The notes under the pieces: model-generated
Seen by the model: only the letters and a program-made list of their open reading frames with translations
Database searches by the model: none
What the model was told of the DNA's origin: nothing
Assembly (NCBI GenBank): GCA_022749655.1
Contig: CP094243.1
Coordinates: forward strand, 1,302,001-1,366,000
DNA from: Xanthomonas phaseoli pv. phaseoli
GTDB lineage: Bacteria; Pseudomonadota; Gammaproteobacteria; Xanthomonadales; Xanthomonadaceae
Direction: 5' to 3'
Length of the DNA stretch: 64,000 bases
Shown here: positions 57,086-64,000 of the stretch, piece after piece
Layout of the letters: every line of letters begins with the position of its first letter
How positions within the stretch are numbered: position 1 is the stretch's first letter
Translations under genes and position numbers: made by a program

Positions 57086-57539
57086 GAGGGTCCGCATCGT
57101 CGGAAGGGAGGGTACGCCGGTACTGCTTGACCAGCAGGCCAGCCGCGTTCGCCACCGCAGTGAAGCGCTGCGCCAGCGTTTCGCCCAGCGCGCCGTGGCT
57201 TGCGGCGTCGCGCAACTGGTCGCAGGCCTTGAGCAACTGCTGCGAGCCGGTCAGCGAAATGGTGTTTTTCAACGAGTGGATCTGTTGCAGCGCCTGCGCC
57301 TGCGGTGTGCCGGCATCGTCGAGCGTACAGGTGGCGATGGCATGTTCGATCTCCACCAGGAACGCATCGGCGAACGCCGCTGCCGCTACCGGGTCCAGGC
57401 CGGCCATGGTGTGCAGCGTCGAGCCGGCCTCGATGCGTGGTTGCGCATGGGCGGCGGCGTGCCTGGCCTGTTCGCCCGCGGCGTTCGCCGGCCCGTGCAT
57501 GCGCAGGCGTTGCAACACGCTGGCGAACAGGTCGCGCAT
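57078..57539 (-). CDS. Hpt-domain phosphotransfer protein
   Basis: A 153-residue protein with an Ala/Arg/Gly-rich N-terminus and a C-terminal Hpt four-helix bundle. The phosphoacceptor His is in QQIHSLKNTISLTGSQQLLK, with helix AAAAFADAFLVEIEHAIATC before and TLAQRFTAVANAAGLLVKQY after. It lies directly upstream of the hybrid kinase with an 8-base overlap, so it probably takes phosphate from the receiver of that kinase and passes it on. The final response regulator is not in this neighbourhood. Confidence 0.85.
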   Translation of the reverse strand: MRDLFASVLQRLRMHGPANAAGEQARHAAAHAQPRIEAGSTLHTMAGLDPVAAAAFADAFLVEIEHAIATCTLDDAGTPQAQALQQIHSLKNTISLTGSQQLLKACDQLRDAASHGALGETLAQRFTAVANAAGLLVKQYRRTLPSDDADPHA

Positions 57540-57684
57540 GCTCGCAGGCTAGGCCAGTGCGGCCAGGTAACGGGCGCAACCGCCCGGCGTGCGCCGCGCA
57601 GGCCGCAGGCGCCAGTCCGGCTCACCCGGCGGCACTGCACGCACCGGCAGTGCCGTCCCGATCGTTGCGATCACCCAGCCGCAC

Positions 57685-58170
57685 TCAATCGCGGAAGTTG
57701 TCGAACTGCAACGGCAGTTCGAAGTCGGCCTTTTTCAGCAGCGCGATCGCGTCCTGCAGATCGTCGCGCTTCTTCCCGGTGACGCGCAGCTTGTCGCCAT
57801 TGATCTGCGCTTCGACCTTGAGCTTGGCTTCCTTCAACCTGGCCACCAGCTGCTTGGCCTGCTTCTGCTCGATGCCTTGCTTGACGGTCACTTTCTGCCG
57901 CGCGCCGGCCAGATTGGTTTCCACATCGCCAAATTCCAGGCAGCGGATGTCGATGCCGCGCGCCAGCAGCCGAGCGCGCAGGATGTCGGTCATCTGCTTG
58001 ATCTGGAAATCGCTGGGCGCGGACTGGTTGATCACCTTGCCGTCTTCCAGCTCGAACCTGGCCACGACACCTTTGAAGTCGAAACGTGTGTCCAGTTCGC
58101 GGTTGGCCTGATCCACCGCATTGGTCAGTTCGTGCTTGTCTACTTCGGACACAACGTCGAAGGAAGGCAT
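57685..58170 (-). CDS. YajQ-family cyclic-di-GMP-binding protein
   Basis: A 161-residue protein with the full YajQ pattern: MPSFDVVSEVDKHELTNAVD, then ELDTRFDFKGVVARFELEDG, APSDFQIKQMTDILRARLLA, GARQKVTVKQGIEQKQAKQL and KVEAQINGDKLRVTGKKRDD. It folds as two RRM-like domains. In X. campestris the YajQ protein XC_3703 was reported to bind cyclic-di-GMP and act on virulence genes through a LysR regulator. Length is normal. The ATG at 58170 is chosen on the conserved start. It is divergent from a DMT transporter by about 107 bases. Confidence 0.93.
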   Translation of the reverse strand: MPSFDVVSEVDKHELTNAVDQANRELDTRFDFKGVVARFELEDGKVINQSAPSDFQIKQMTDILRARLLARGIDIRCLEFGDVETNLAGARQKVTVKQGIEQKQAKQLVARLKEAKLKVEAQINGDKLRVTGKKRDDLQDAIALLKKADFELPLQFDNFRD

Positions 58171-58277
58171 GCAAAGCTCCTGCAATTGAAAAACAGCCGC
58201 CATTCTAGGCCATCGTGCCGCGCCGGCCGTCATGCGGGCCTTGGCGGGCGTGCCAGTGCCGCGGCGATAATGCGCGC

Positions 58278-59174
58278 ATGCCCACCACCCGCTCCCCGCT
58301 TCCCGCCATCGCCTGGATGGTGGCCGCCGTGGCCTGTTTCTCGCTGATGGATGCGGGAATGAAGCTGCTCTCGGCGCATTACCCGCCGCTGCAGGTCACC
58401 CTGTTGCGCGGGGCCGCCTCGTTGCCGTTCGTGCTGGTGTGGGTGTTCGCCACTGCCGGGCCGCGCGCGATCGTGCCGGTACGCTGGGGCCTGCATCTGC
58501 TGCGCGGGGTGCTGGGCATGGCGATGATCGGCTGCTTCGTCTTTGGCATCAAACGGATGCCCTTGTCCACCGCCTACACGTTGTATTTCGTGGCGCCGCT
58601 GCTGGTGGCCGCGCTGTCGGTGCCGCTGCTGGGCGAGCATGTCGGCCCGCGCCGCTGGACCGCCATTGGCATTGGCCTGGTCGGGGTGATCGTGGTGCTG
58701 CGCCCGGGCGTGGACGGGCTGATCTCGCTGCACGGGCTGATGGTGTTGCTGGCCGCCACTGCCTATGCCGTCGCGGCGGTCACCGTGAGCCTGCTGACCC
58801 GCACCGACACCCCGCAGGCAATGGTGGTGTGGTTCTTGCTGTTCATGGCCATCGGCGCCGGGTTGCTGGCGATCCCCGACTGGGTGCCGCTACAGGCCGG
58901 GCACGCCGGGCTGATCGCCGGCATGGGCCTGGCCGGCGCGCTGGGCCAGGTTGCGCTGACCCAGGCCTTCATGCGCGGCGAGGCCTCGATGATCGCCCCG
59001 CTGGAATACACCGGCCTGGTCTGGGTGATCGGCTGGGACTGGCTGCTGTGGCAGACCCTGCCCGACAACTGGACCTGGACCGGCGCCGGCATCATCATCG
59101 CCAGCGGGCTGTATTTGTTGCGCCGGGAGCGGATACGGCAGGCTGACCGTCCGCCGTCGCTGGATAGGCCGTGA
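58278..59174 (+). CDS. EamA/DMT-family exporter
   Basis: A 298-residue inner-membrane protein with ten predicted helices in two EamA repeats (AIAWMVAAVACFSLMDAGMK..., later LIAGMGLAGALGQVALTQAF). The EamA patterns VTLLRGAASLPFVLVWVFAT and AMIAPLEYTGLVWVIGWDWL are seen, and the final loop VIIASGLYLLRRERIRQ is typical. Members export amino acids, nucleotides or drugs; the substrate is unknown. The ATG at 58278 is chosen over an upstream in-frame ATG. A repeat pair follows the gene. Confidence 0.88.
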   Translation: MPTTRSPLPAIAWMVAAVACFSLMDAGMKLLSAHYPPLQVTLLRGAASLPFVLVWVFATAGPRAIVPVRWGLHLLRGVLGMAMIGCFVFGIKRMPLSTAYTLYFVAPLLVAALSVPLLGEHVGPRRWTAIGIGLVGVIVVLRPGVDGLISLHGLMVLLAATAYAVAAVTVSLLTRTDTPQAMVVWFLLFMAIGAGLLAIPDWVPLQAGHAGLIAGMGLAGALGQVALTQAFMRGEASMIAPLEYTGLVWVIGWDWLLWQTLPDNWTWTGAGIIIASGLYLLRRERIRQADRPPSLDRP

Positions 59175-59199
59175 TTGGGGATTCGGGATTGGGGATTCG
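59174..59199 (-). repeat. GGGATTC-type intergenic repeat
   Basis: TTGGGGATTCGGGATTGGGG and a further ATTC, right after the DMT stop. An inverted copy is at 59297. Confidence 0.65.
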
Positions 59200-59296
59200 T
59201 CAAAGCAGGGCGCGCGCTGACGAATTCCGGGTCTACCATTTGCTAGCGACGGGAGACCAGACGCTCGGGATTCGCAAAAGAGAGGGCATCCGCCCT

Positions 59297-59328
59297 TGCG
59301 AATCCCCAATCCCGACTCCCGACTCCCA
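59297..59328 (+). repeat. GGGATTC-type intergenic repeat (inverted)
   Basis: GCGAATCCCCAATCCCGACT and CCCGACTCCC. Pairs with the copy at 59174 about 100 bases away, and precedes metN by about 75 bases. Confidence 0.65.
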
Positions 59329-59403
59329 GCCGTTAGAACCGAATGGAATGACGGCCCCAAACATTGACTGGTAGGCTTCACGACCCCCAATCGGCCACGC
59401 GCG

Positions 59404-60411
59404 GTGATCCAGTTTCAGCGCCTGCACAAGTCCTATTCCGTCGACGGTCGCCAGATCGTGGCGCTGCATCCGCTCGATCTGCGGATCGGCCCCGGCGAAG
59501 TATTCGGCATCATCGGCAATTCCGGCGCGGGGAAATCCACCCTGATCCGGCTGATCAACCGGCTGGAAGAGCCCAGCGGCGGCCGCCTGCTGATCGGCGA
59601 GGAGGACGTCACCGCGCTGGACAGCCAGGGCCTGCGCGCCTTGCGTCGCCGCATCGGCATGATTTTCCAGCACTTCAACCTACTGTCCTCGCGCACCGTG
59701 GCCGGCAATGTCGCCTTCCCGCTGGAACTGGCCGGCACACCGCGTGCCGAGATCGATGCGCGCGTGGCCGAACTGCTGGCCCGGGTCGGGCTGCAGGAGC
59801 ACGCCAACAAGTATCCGGCGCAACTCTCGGGCGGGCAGAAGCAGCGGGTGGGCATTGCGCGTGCGCTGGCCACCCGGCCGCAGATCCTGCTGTGCGACGA
59901 GGCCACCAGCGCGCTGGACCCGCAGACCACCGCCTCGGTGCTGCAGCTGCTGGCGCAGATCAACCGCGAGCTGGGCCTGACCATCGTGCTGATCACCCAT
60001 GAGATGGATGTGATCCGCCGTGTCTGCGACCGCGTCGCGGTGCTGGACGCCGGCAAGCTGGTGGAAACCGGCCCGGTCACCGAGGTGTTCCTGCATCCCA
60101 AACACGTCACTACCCGGCGCTTCGTGTCCGAAGCCGAGCATGTGGACGAAGCGGAGCTGCATCGCGATTTCGCCGCAGTCGGCGGGCGCATCGTGCGGCT
60201 GACCTTCCTGGGCAACGGCACCTACGAACCTGTCCTGGGCCGTATCGCCCGCGAAACCGGGGTGGACTACAACATCCTGTCCGGGCGGGTGGATCGCATC
60301 AAGGACACGCCCTACGGCCAGCTCATCGTCGCCCTGACCGGCGGCGACCAGAACGCAGCACGCGCCGGTTTCGTCGCCGCCGGCGTGCAGGTTGAGGATC
60401 TGCGCGTATGA
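59404..60411 (+). CDS. metN: Methionine ABC transporter ATP-binding protein MetN
   Basis: A 335-residue ATPase that powers uptake of methionine with MetI and MetQ. Walker A is [20 protein letters not shown], the Q-loop is [20 protein letters not shown], the signature is [20 protein letters not shown], and Walker B is [15 protein letters not shown]-terminal NIL domain of about 80 residues ([40 protein letters not shown]) lets methionine bind and shut transport. Starts with GTG. It overlaps metI by 4 bases, and the three genes form the metNIQ operon. Confidence 0.95.
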   Translation: MIQFQRLHKSYSVDGRQIVALHPLDLRIGPGEVFGIIGNSGAGKSTLIRLINRLEEPSGGRLLIGEEDVTALDSQGLRALRRRIGMIFQHFNLLSSRTVAGNVAFPLELAGTPRAEIDARVAELLARVGLQEHANKYPAQLSGGQKQRVGIARALATRPQILLCDEATSALDPQTTASVLQLLAQINRELGLTIVLITHEMDVIRRVCDRVAVLDAGKLVETGPVTEVFLHPKHVTTRRFVSEAEHVDEAELHRDFAAVGGRIVRLTFLGNGTYEPVLGRIARETGVDYNILSGRVDRIKDTPYGQLIVALTGGDQNAARAGFVAAGVQVEDLRV

Positions 60412-61108
60412 CCCCGATCGTTGCCGCCGCCGGCGGTTTCTTCCGCAATCTTGATGCCGCCAAGTGGGGCGATATCGGCCAGGCCACCCTCGACACCTTG
60501 CTGATGCTGGCCGGCGCGTTGCCACTGACATTGCTGATCGGGCTGCCGCTGGGCGTTGCGCTGTTCCTGTGCGGGGCGCCGCAGTTGCGCCGCCGCCCGG
60601 TGCTGTACGGCGCGCTCGCGGCGCTGATCAACCTGTTGCGCTCGGTGCCCTTCATCATTTTGATGATCGCAATGATCCCGCTCACGCTGATGCTGATGGG
60701 CACCTCGCTCGGCGTGCGCGGCGCAATCCTGCCGCTGGTGGTTGGCGCCGCGCCGTTCTACGCACGCCTGGTGGAAACCGCGCTGCGCGAGGTCGACCGC
60801 GGCATCATCGAGGCCAGCCAGGCAATGGGCGCCACCACCCGACAGCTGGTGCTGCGGGTGCTGTTGCCCGAAGCGCGCCCCGGCCTGATCTGATCGCCGG
60901 CGCCACCGTGACCACCATCGCGCTGATCGGCTTCACCGCGATGGGCGGTGCGATCGGTTCCGGCGGCCTGGGCGATGTGGCCTACCGCGAGGGCTACCTG
61001 CGCTCGCACTCGGACGTGGCACTGATCACGGTCATCGCCTTGCTGGTGCTGGTGCAGGTGCTGCAGATGCTGGGCGACCGCCTGGTGGCGCATTACAGCC
61101 GGCGCTGA
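60408..61108 (+). pseudogene. metI: Methionine ABC transporter permease MetI (frameshifted)
   Basis: About 232 residues when repaired; five membrane helices (LMLAGALPLTLLIGLPLGVA, INLLRSVPFIILMIAMIPLT, VVGAAPFYARLVETALREVD). The EAA loop is IIEASQAMGATTRQLVLRVL. The reading stops at ...RPGLI-stop, and the adjacent frame goes on IAGATVTTIALIGFTAMGGA, GSGGLGDVAYREGYLRSHSD to the end. The junction reads CCTGATCTGATCGCC, so either one C was lost (ATCCTG to ATCTG) or TGATC was duplicated. It overlaps metN by 4 bases. Almost certainly functional in the organism. Confidence 0.9.
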
Positions 61109-61258
61109 GTCGGTGCGCGGCCGTTGGGCGGGTCGGGCGCCCGACAGCCGCATCGCGCCGCCCGCATCGCGCCGCGCCGATGCATCGCCGTCGCACGCAG
61201 GCTCTGCTAGGTTGAGTGCCTGCGGCAGGTCCGCATTCCTCCTCCCACGGATTTCTCC

Positions 61259-62062
61259 ATGAGCACATTCGCGTTTCGTTCCTTCCTGGCAGCCGCCACA
61301 CTGGCGTTGGCCTCCTGTGGCGGCGGCACTGGCAGCAGCGGCGGCGACACCCTGACCGTGGCCGCCACGGCGGTGCCGCATGCCGAAATCCTGGAGGTGG
61401 TCGAACCGCTGCTGGCCAAGCAGGGCGTCAAGCTCGATGTGCGGGTGTTCAACGACTACGTGCAGCCCAACGACCAGGTGGTGCAGAAGCAGATCGACGT
61501 CAACTACTTCCAGACCGAGCCCTATCTGGATGCGTACAACCGCGACCGCAAGAGCCAGCTGGTCACCGTCGTCGGCGTGCATATCGAGCCGTTCGGTGCC
61601 TATTCGCGCCGCTTCAAGGCGCTGTCCGAACTGCCCACCGGTGCCGACGTGGTGATCCCCAACGACCCGAGCAACAACAGCCGCGCGTTGATCCTGCTCG
61701 ACAAGGCCGGGGTGATCAAACTCAAGGACCCGAGCAACGCGCTGTCCAGCCAGCGCGACATCGTCGAGAACCCCAAGCACCTCAAATTCCGTGAACTCGA
61801 TTCGGCCATGCTGCCGCGCGTACTGGACCAGGTCGATCTGGCGCTGATCAACACCAACTACGCGCTCGACGCCGGGCTCAATCCCACCCGCGATGCGCTG
61901 GCGATCGAAAGCAAGGAGTCGCCGTACGTCAACTTCCTGGTGGCCCGCGCCGACAACAAGGACGATGCGCGCGTGCAGAAACTGGCCAAAGCACTGACCA
62001 GCCCGGAAGTGAAAGCCTTCATCGAGCAGAAGTACAAGGGCGCGGTGCTGCCGGCGTTTTGA
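61259..62062 (+). CDS. metQ: Methionine-binding lipoprotein MetQ
   Basis: A 267-residue substrate-binding lipoprotein. MSTFAFRSFLAAATLALASC gives lipid Cys20. The NlpA/MetQ fold follows (LTVAATAVPHAEILEVVEPL, VQKQIDVNYFQTEPYLDAYN, EPFGAYSRRFKALSELPTGA, VIPNDPSNNSRALILLDKAG). It binds methionine in the periplasm and delivers it to MetNI. It lies about 150 bases after metI. It ends 31 bases from the convergent candidate-effector gene. Confidence 0.95.
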   Translation: MSTFAFRSFLAAATLALASCGGGTGSSGGDTLTVAATAVPHAEILEVVEPLLAKQGVKLDVRVFNDYVQPNDQVVQKQIDVNYFQTEPYLDAYNRDRKSQLVTVVGVHIEPFGAYSRRFKALSELPTGADVVIPNDPSNNSRALILLDKAGVIKLKDPSNALSSQRDIVENPKHLKFRELDSAMLPRVLDQVDLALINTNYALDAGLNPTRDALAIESKESPYVNFLVARADNKDDARVQKLAKALTSPEVKAFIEQKYKGAVLPAF

Positions 62063-62093
62063 GCGCAGGCGGCGCCTTGGCATCGAGGCGTCC

Positions 62094-62978
62094 TCACCAC
62101 GACTTGTAGTAGAAGATGCCATTGGCCGTCATGACCAGGTTGATGGCATTTTCCTCGCCATTGCGATCGCTCATACTGGGGTGAAGCTTGGCGCCCACGA
62201 TATTGAAGGAGGGCTGCAGCGCCAGCAGATCTCTCTCTATTTCGAAGCTGCCCAGCTCGTCTTGGTTGGAGATCATGCCCCCTACCAGGAATATTTCGGG
62301 TTCTTGCACGCCTTCTTCCTGCATATCGTCCCGGATTTCGGAAAGCGCATCCTGTATTCCGGAATAATGCAGCAGGCCCAGGATGTCGTGGCCGCGAGGA
62401 TTCTTTCCTTTCGCACAAATGCAGACGCATGAAGACAAGCCGTGCGTGCCGATCGAATCAAATCCATCGTGCGCGAGATTGATGAGGGCACATTCGTCCA
62501 TCTCCACATCCATTGTCCGGCTGGCTTGGATATCGCCTGCGGACCGGACTGCGCAGACATGGGGTGTTTGGAACAGCGTGGCGTATTGTCGTTCCAGATC
62601 GTGAAATGGCTGGATCTGCTCCCGCGTAAAGCCGTCCGGGATGGCGAATGCGTCGCTGCGACATGGGCGTGCATGGCTGCCGGCCCGTGCGCCATCGCAA
62701 TCGCCCGCGGTGTCGGCAACACGCTTTCTGGGTCGTTGGCGTGACAACCCCTGGCAGTCGGGATGGGGCGCAGGCCATGCCGTAATCCCGTCGGCTGGAT
62801 CGGCCGAAGGCGGCGGCTCCGCAGTGTAGGCGGTGCTGGTGGATGTGTCGGGTCTGATGGAAGCCGGCTTCATGGAATCAGGACCGTCGGCGATACACGT
62901 ATCGATCCTCGCATCGTCCCTGCATGAAGGCGCGCCCGCTGCCGAACCGATGGGTCTGGAAAACGAAGTGTTCTGCAT
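62094..62978 (-). CDS. CheD-fold protein, candidate type III effector (XopAK-like)
   Basis: A 294-residue protein from the start chosen here. The first about 100 residues are Ser/Pro/Ala-rich and disordered (MQNTSFSRPIGSAAGAPSCR, STSTAYTAEPPPSADPADGI), as in type III secretion signals. The C-terminal domain has a CheD-deamidase pattern: Cys184 in GTHGLSSCVCICAKG, His204 in DILGLLHYSGI, then EIFLVGGMISNQDELGSFEI and NIVGAKLHPSMSDRNGEENA. It resembles the XopAK/HopAK1 C-terminal group reported as deamidase-like effectors. Lower GC than neighbours suggests transfer. I found no good PIP box. The start could instead be ATG 63071 or 62879. Confidence 0.6.
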   Translation of the reverse strand: MQNTSFSRPIGSAAGAPSCRDDARIDTCIADGPDSMKPASIRPDTSTSTAYTAEPPPSADPADGITAWPAPHPDCQGLSRQRPRKRVADTAGDCDGARAGSHARPCRSDAFAIPDGFTREQIQPFHDLERQYATLFQTPHVCAVRSAGDIQASRTMDVEMDECALINLAHDGFDSIGTHGLSSCVCICAKGKNPRGHDILGLLHYSGIQDALSEIRDDMQEEGVQEPEIFLVGGMISNQDELGSFEIERDLLALQPSFNIVGAKLHPSMSDRNGEENAINLVMTANGIFYYKSW

Positions 62979-63333
62979 CGAAGAAAACCGATCCGCAGGA
63001 CCTTTTTTCGAGCATGGGATTTTGATCGTTTGGAGGCGCGCGCCGGTACCGAGGTCAACAGTCCCACCCATCCAGTTTCAGCTCGCCAGGCGGGGGTTCC
63101 GTCCTTGCTAAACGGCGTGCAGATCGCCGCTCTGCGTTAACGTGGCAACGATGTCTGTATGGTCGTTGCAGATTTTCGGCAGGATGCGCTCGATCCTTTC
63201 AGCGCTTCTCGAGCTGCCACGCCCCCAGTCGAGCGCGTGCGCTGCGCCGCAGATGGGAATCGATGGGCCGAACACGCGCCGCTGCACCTCCGCGTAGTAG
63301 CGTCATCGGCCATCTTTCTCTGGCACTCACTCA
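62979..63333. other. Divergent intergenic region, no PIP box seen
   Basis: 355 bases between the candidate effector and a membrane protein gene. Two TTCG-type elements occur on the minus strand at 62943 and 62964, but the spacing is one base too long for a PIP box. No gene supported. Confidence 0.35.
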
Positions 63334-63890
63334 ATGCCTTTGCTGCTCGCCATCCCGCTGGCCGTCATCATTGCCCTGGGGTGTTCGTGGTGGTGTTCCC
63401 GTTGTCGCTGCTGCAGCGGTTTCGCATGGGGACTTCACGTCGTCAGGCGCGTGGCTGGCTGCTGATGATCAACCTGGTGTCGGCGGGTATCTCCAGCGTG
63501 CTGTTTGCGATCTTCAGCTTGATCGCCGCGGCGTTCTGGCCCGGCGCGATCAGCCACGCCGCATTCGGCTGGGCCTGCGGGTTGGCGCTCGGGGCGTTGG
63601 CGCTGCGCCTGACCCGCTTCGAACGCACCACGCAAGGGCTGTTTTACCGGCCCAACCTGTGGCTGGTGTTGACCTTGACCGCGTTGGTCGTGGTGCGGGT
63701 GATCGCCGGGTTGGTGCAGGGCTGGCGTAGCGCCTGGCAGGGTGTCGCCTGGCCAACCGAAGGGTGGCTCAGTCATGCCAGCCTGCTCGGCGCTGCCGGC
63801 GTCTTGCTCGGTTACGCGCTCGCCTATGCCACCTTGCTGTGGTGGCGCTGGCGCAGCGCCCGTCTGCGCGGCAGCGTGTATTGGCGGTGA
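63334..63890 (+). pseudogene. Hypothetical membrane protein (one-base frameshift)
   Basis: About 185 residues when repaired. The start MPLLLAIPLAVIIALG joins, after one missing G in gggg at 63378-63381, VFVVVFPLSLLQRFRMGTSR. Four or five membrane helices (INLVSAGISSVLFAIFSLIA, FGWACGLALGALALRLTRFE, LWLVLTLTALVVVRVIAGLV, SLLGAAGVLLGYALAYATLL). The RRQARGW and FERT loops are basic and probably cytosolic. The repeated pattern resembles proteins annotated as DUF1453-like, but I cannot confirm that. No neighbour suggests a role. Confidence 0.68.
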
Positions 63891-64000
63891 GTGCGTTTGA
63901 GAGTGCACCAGGTGATCGTGTTCGACGCATGCAAACCGCTGCATCGACGCATGCAGGTGCATGGAGTCACAGATGCATGAGACGCGCTGAAGCAAAGCCG

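Noticed and set aside
55351..57539. RpfC/RpfG quorum-sensing locus
   Set aside because: No HD-GYP regulator or rpfF lies nearby, and here the Hpt is a separate gene rather than the kinase C-terminus.
59329..59403. SAM riboswitch before metN
   Set aside because: The 75-base leader shows no recognisable SAM-I or SAM-II pattern by eye; a covariance search would decide.
62943..62967. PIP-box-like TTCG pair upstream of the candidate effector
   Set aside because: The two TTCG elements on the minus strand are 21 bases apart start to start instead of 20, and one lies inside or after the likely start codon.

Overview
The window is high-GC chromosomal DNA from a gammaproteobacterium of the Xanthomonadaceae, most likely a Xanthomonas. 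The evidence is the family content: a DUF3247 protein known mainly from xanthomonads, the YajQ cyclic-di-GMP-binding protein, metNIQ, Lrp-dadA-alr, an M13 peptidase, a candidate CheD-fold type III effector, and degenerate intergenic repeats of a xanthomonad kind. The species cannot be fixed from sequence alone. No rRNA, tRNA, CRISPR array or prophage was seen.

Layout. 0-2.5 kb: oxidative and stress proteins (manganese catalase, DUF892 ferritin-like) on the minus strand. 2.8-11 kb: a Tat-exported D-amino-acid-oxidase-like flavoprotein with permuted domain order, a LytS/LytTR-type two-component pair, a lipoprotein, an APC permease, a two-TM protein and a DUF2236/MpaB protein. 11-19 kb: repeats, an M13 metallopeptidase, a GT2 glycosyltransferase, an aldo/keto reductase, a WrbA-like flavoprotein, and a LysR regulator divergent from a DoxX-extradiol dioxygenase pair. 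19.5-22.7 kb: a predicted DNA-repair locus (radical SAM protein plus DUF4130-UdgX fusion). 23-31 kb: fasciclin protein, Na+/H+ antiporter, ABC-2 exporter and several small conserved proteins. 31-35 kb: MotA/MotB stator, MliC-type lipoprotein and MsrB. 35-38.3 kb: Lrp divergent from dadA-alr (D-alanine catabolism). 38-44 kb: small unknowns, a hybrid histidine kinase and a sorbosone-dehydrogenase-like protein. 44.5-48.5 kb: an IS256-family element interrupted by an inverted second copy of itself, then an IS5-family element. 49-58 kb: rsmC-rsuA-HAD operon, SDR, DUF1415, an Hpt/hybrid-kinase/hydrolase operon and YajQ. 58-64 kb: DMT exporter, metNIQ, the candidate effector and a membrane protein.

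The most important caution is that about twenty single-base frameshifts break seventeen otherwise well-conserved genes, including housekeeping genes (rsmC, rsuA, metI, msrB, motB, dadA). Almost all lie in short mononucleotide runs and most are one-base losses. This looks like a consensus-quality problem rather than gene decay, so genes labelled pseudogene here are probably intact in the living organism. The best biological leads are the apparently circularly permuted D-amino-acid oxidase (2816-4030), the radical SAM/DUF4130-UdgX locus, the CheD-like candidate effector (62094-62978), and a 28-bp perfect palindrome at 14827-14854.
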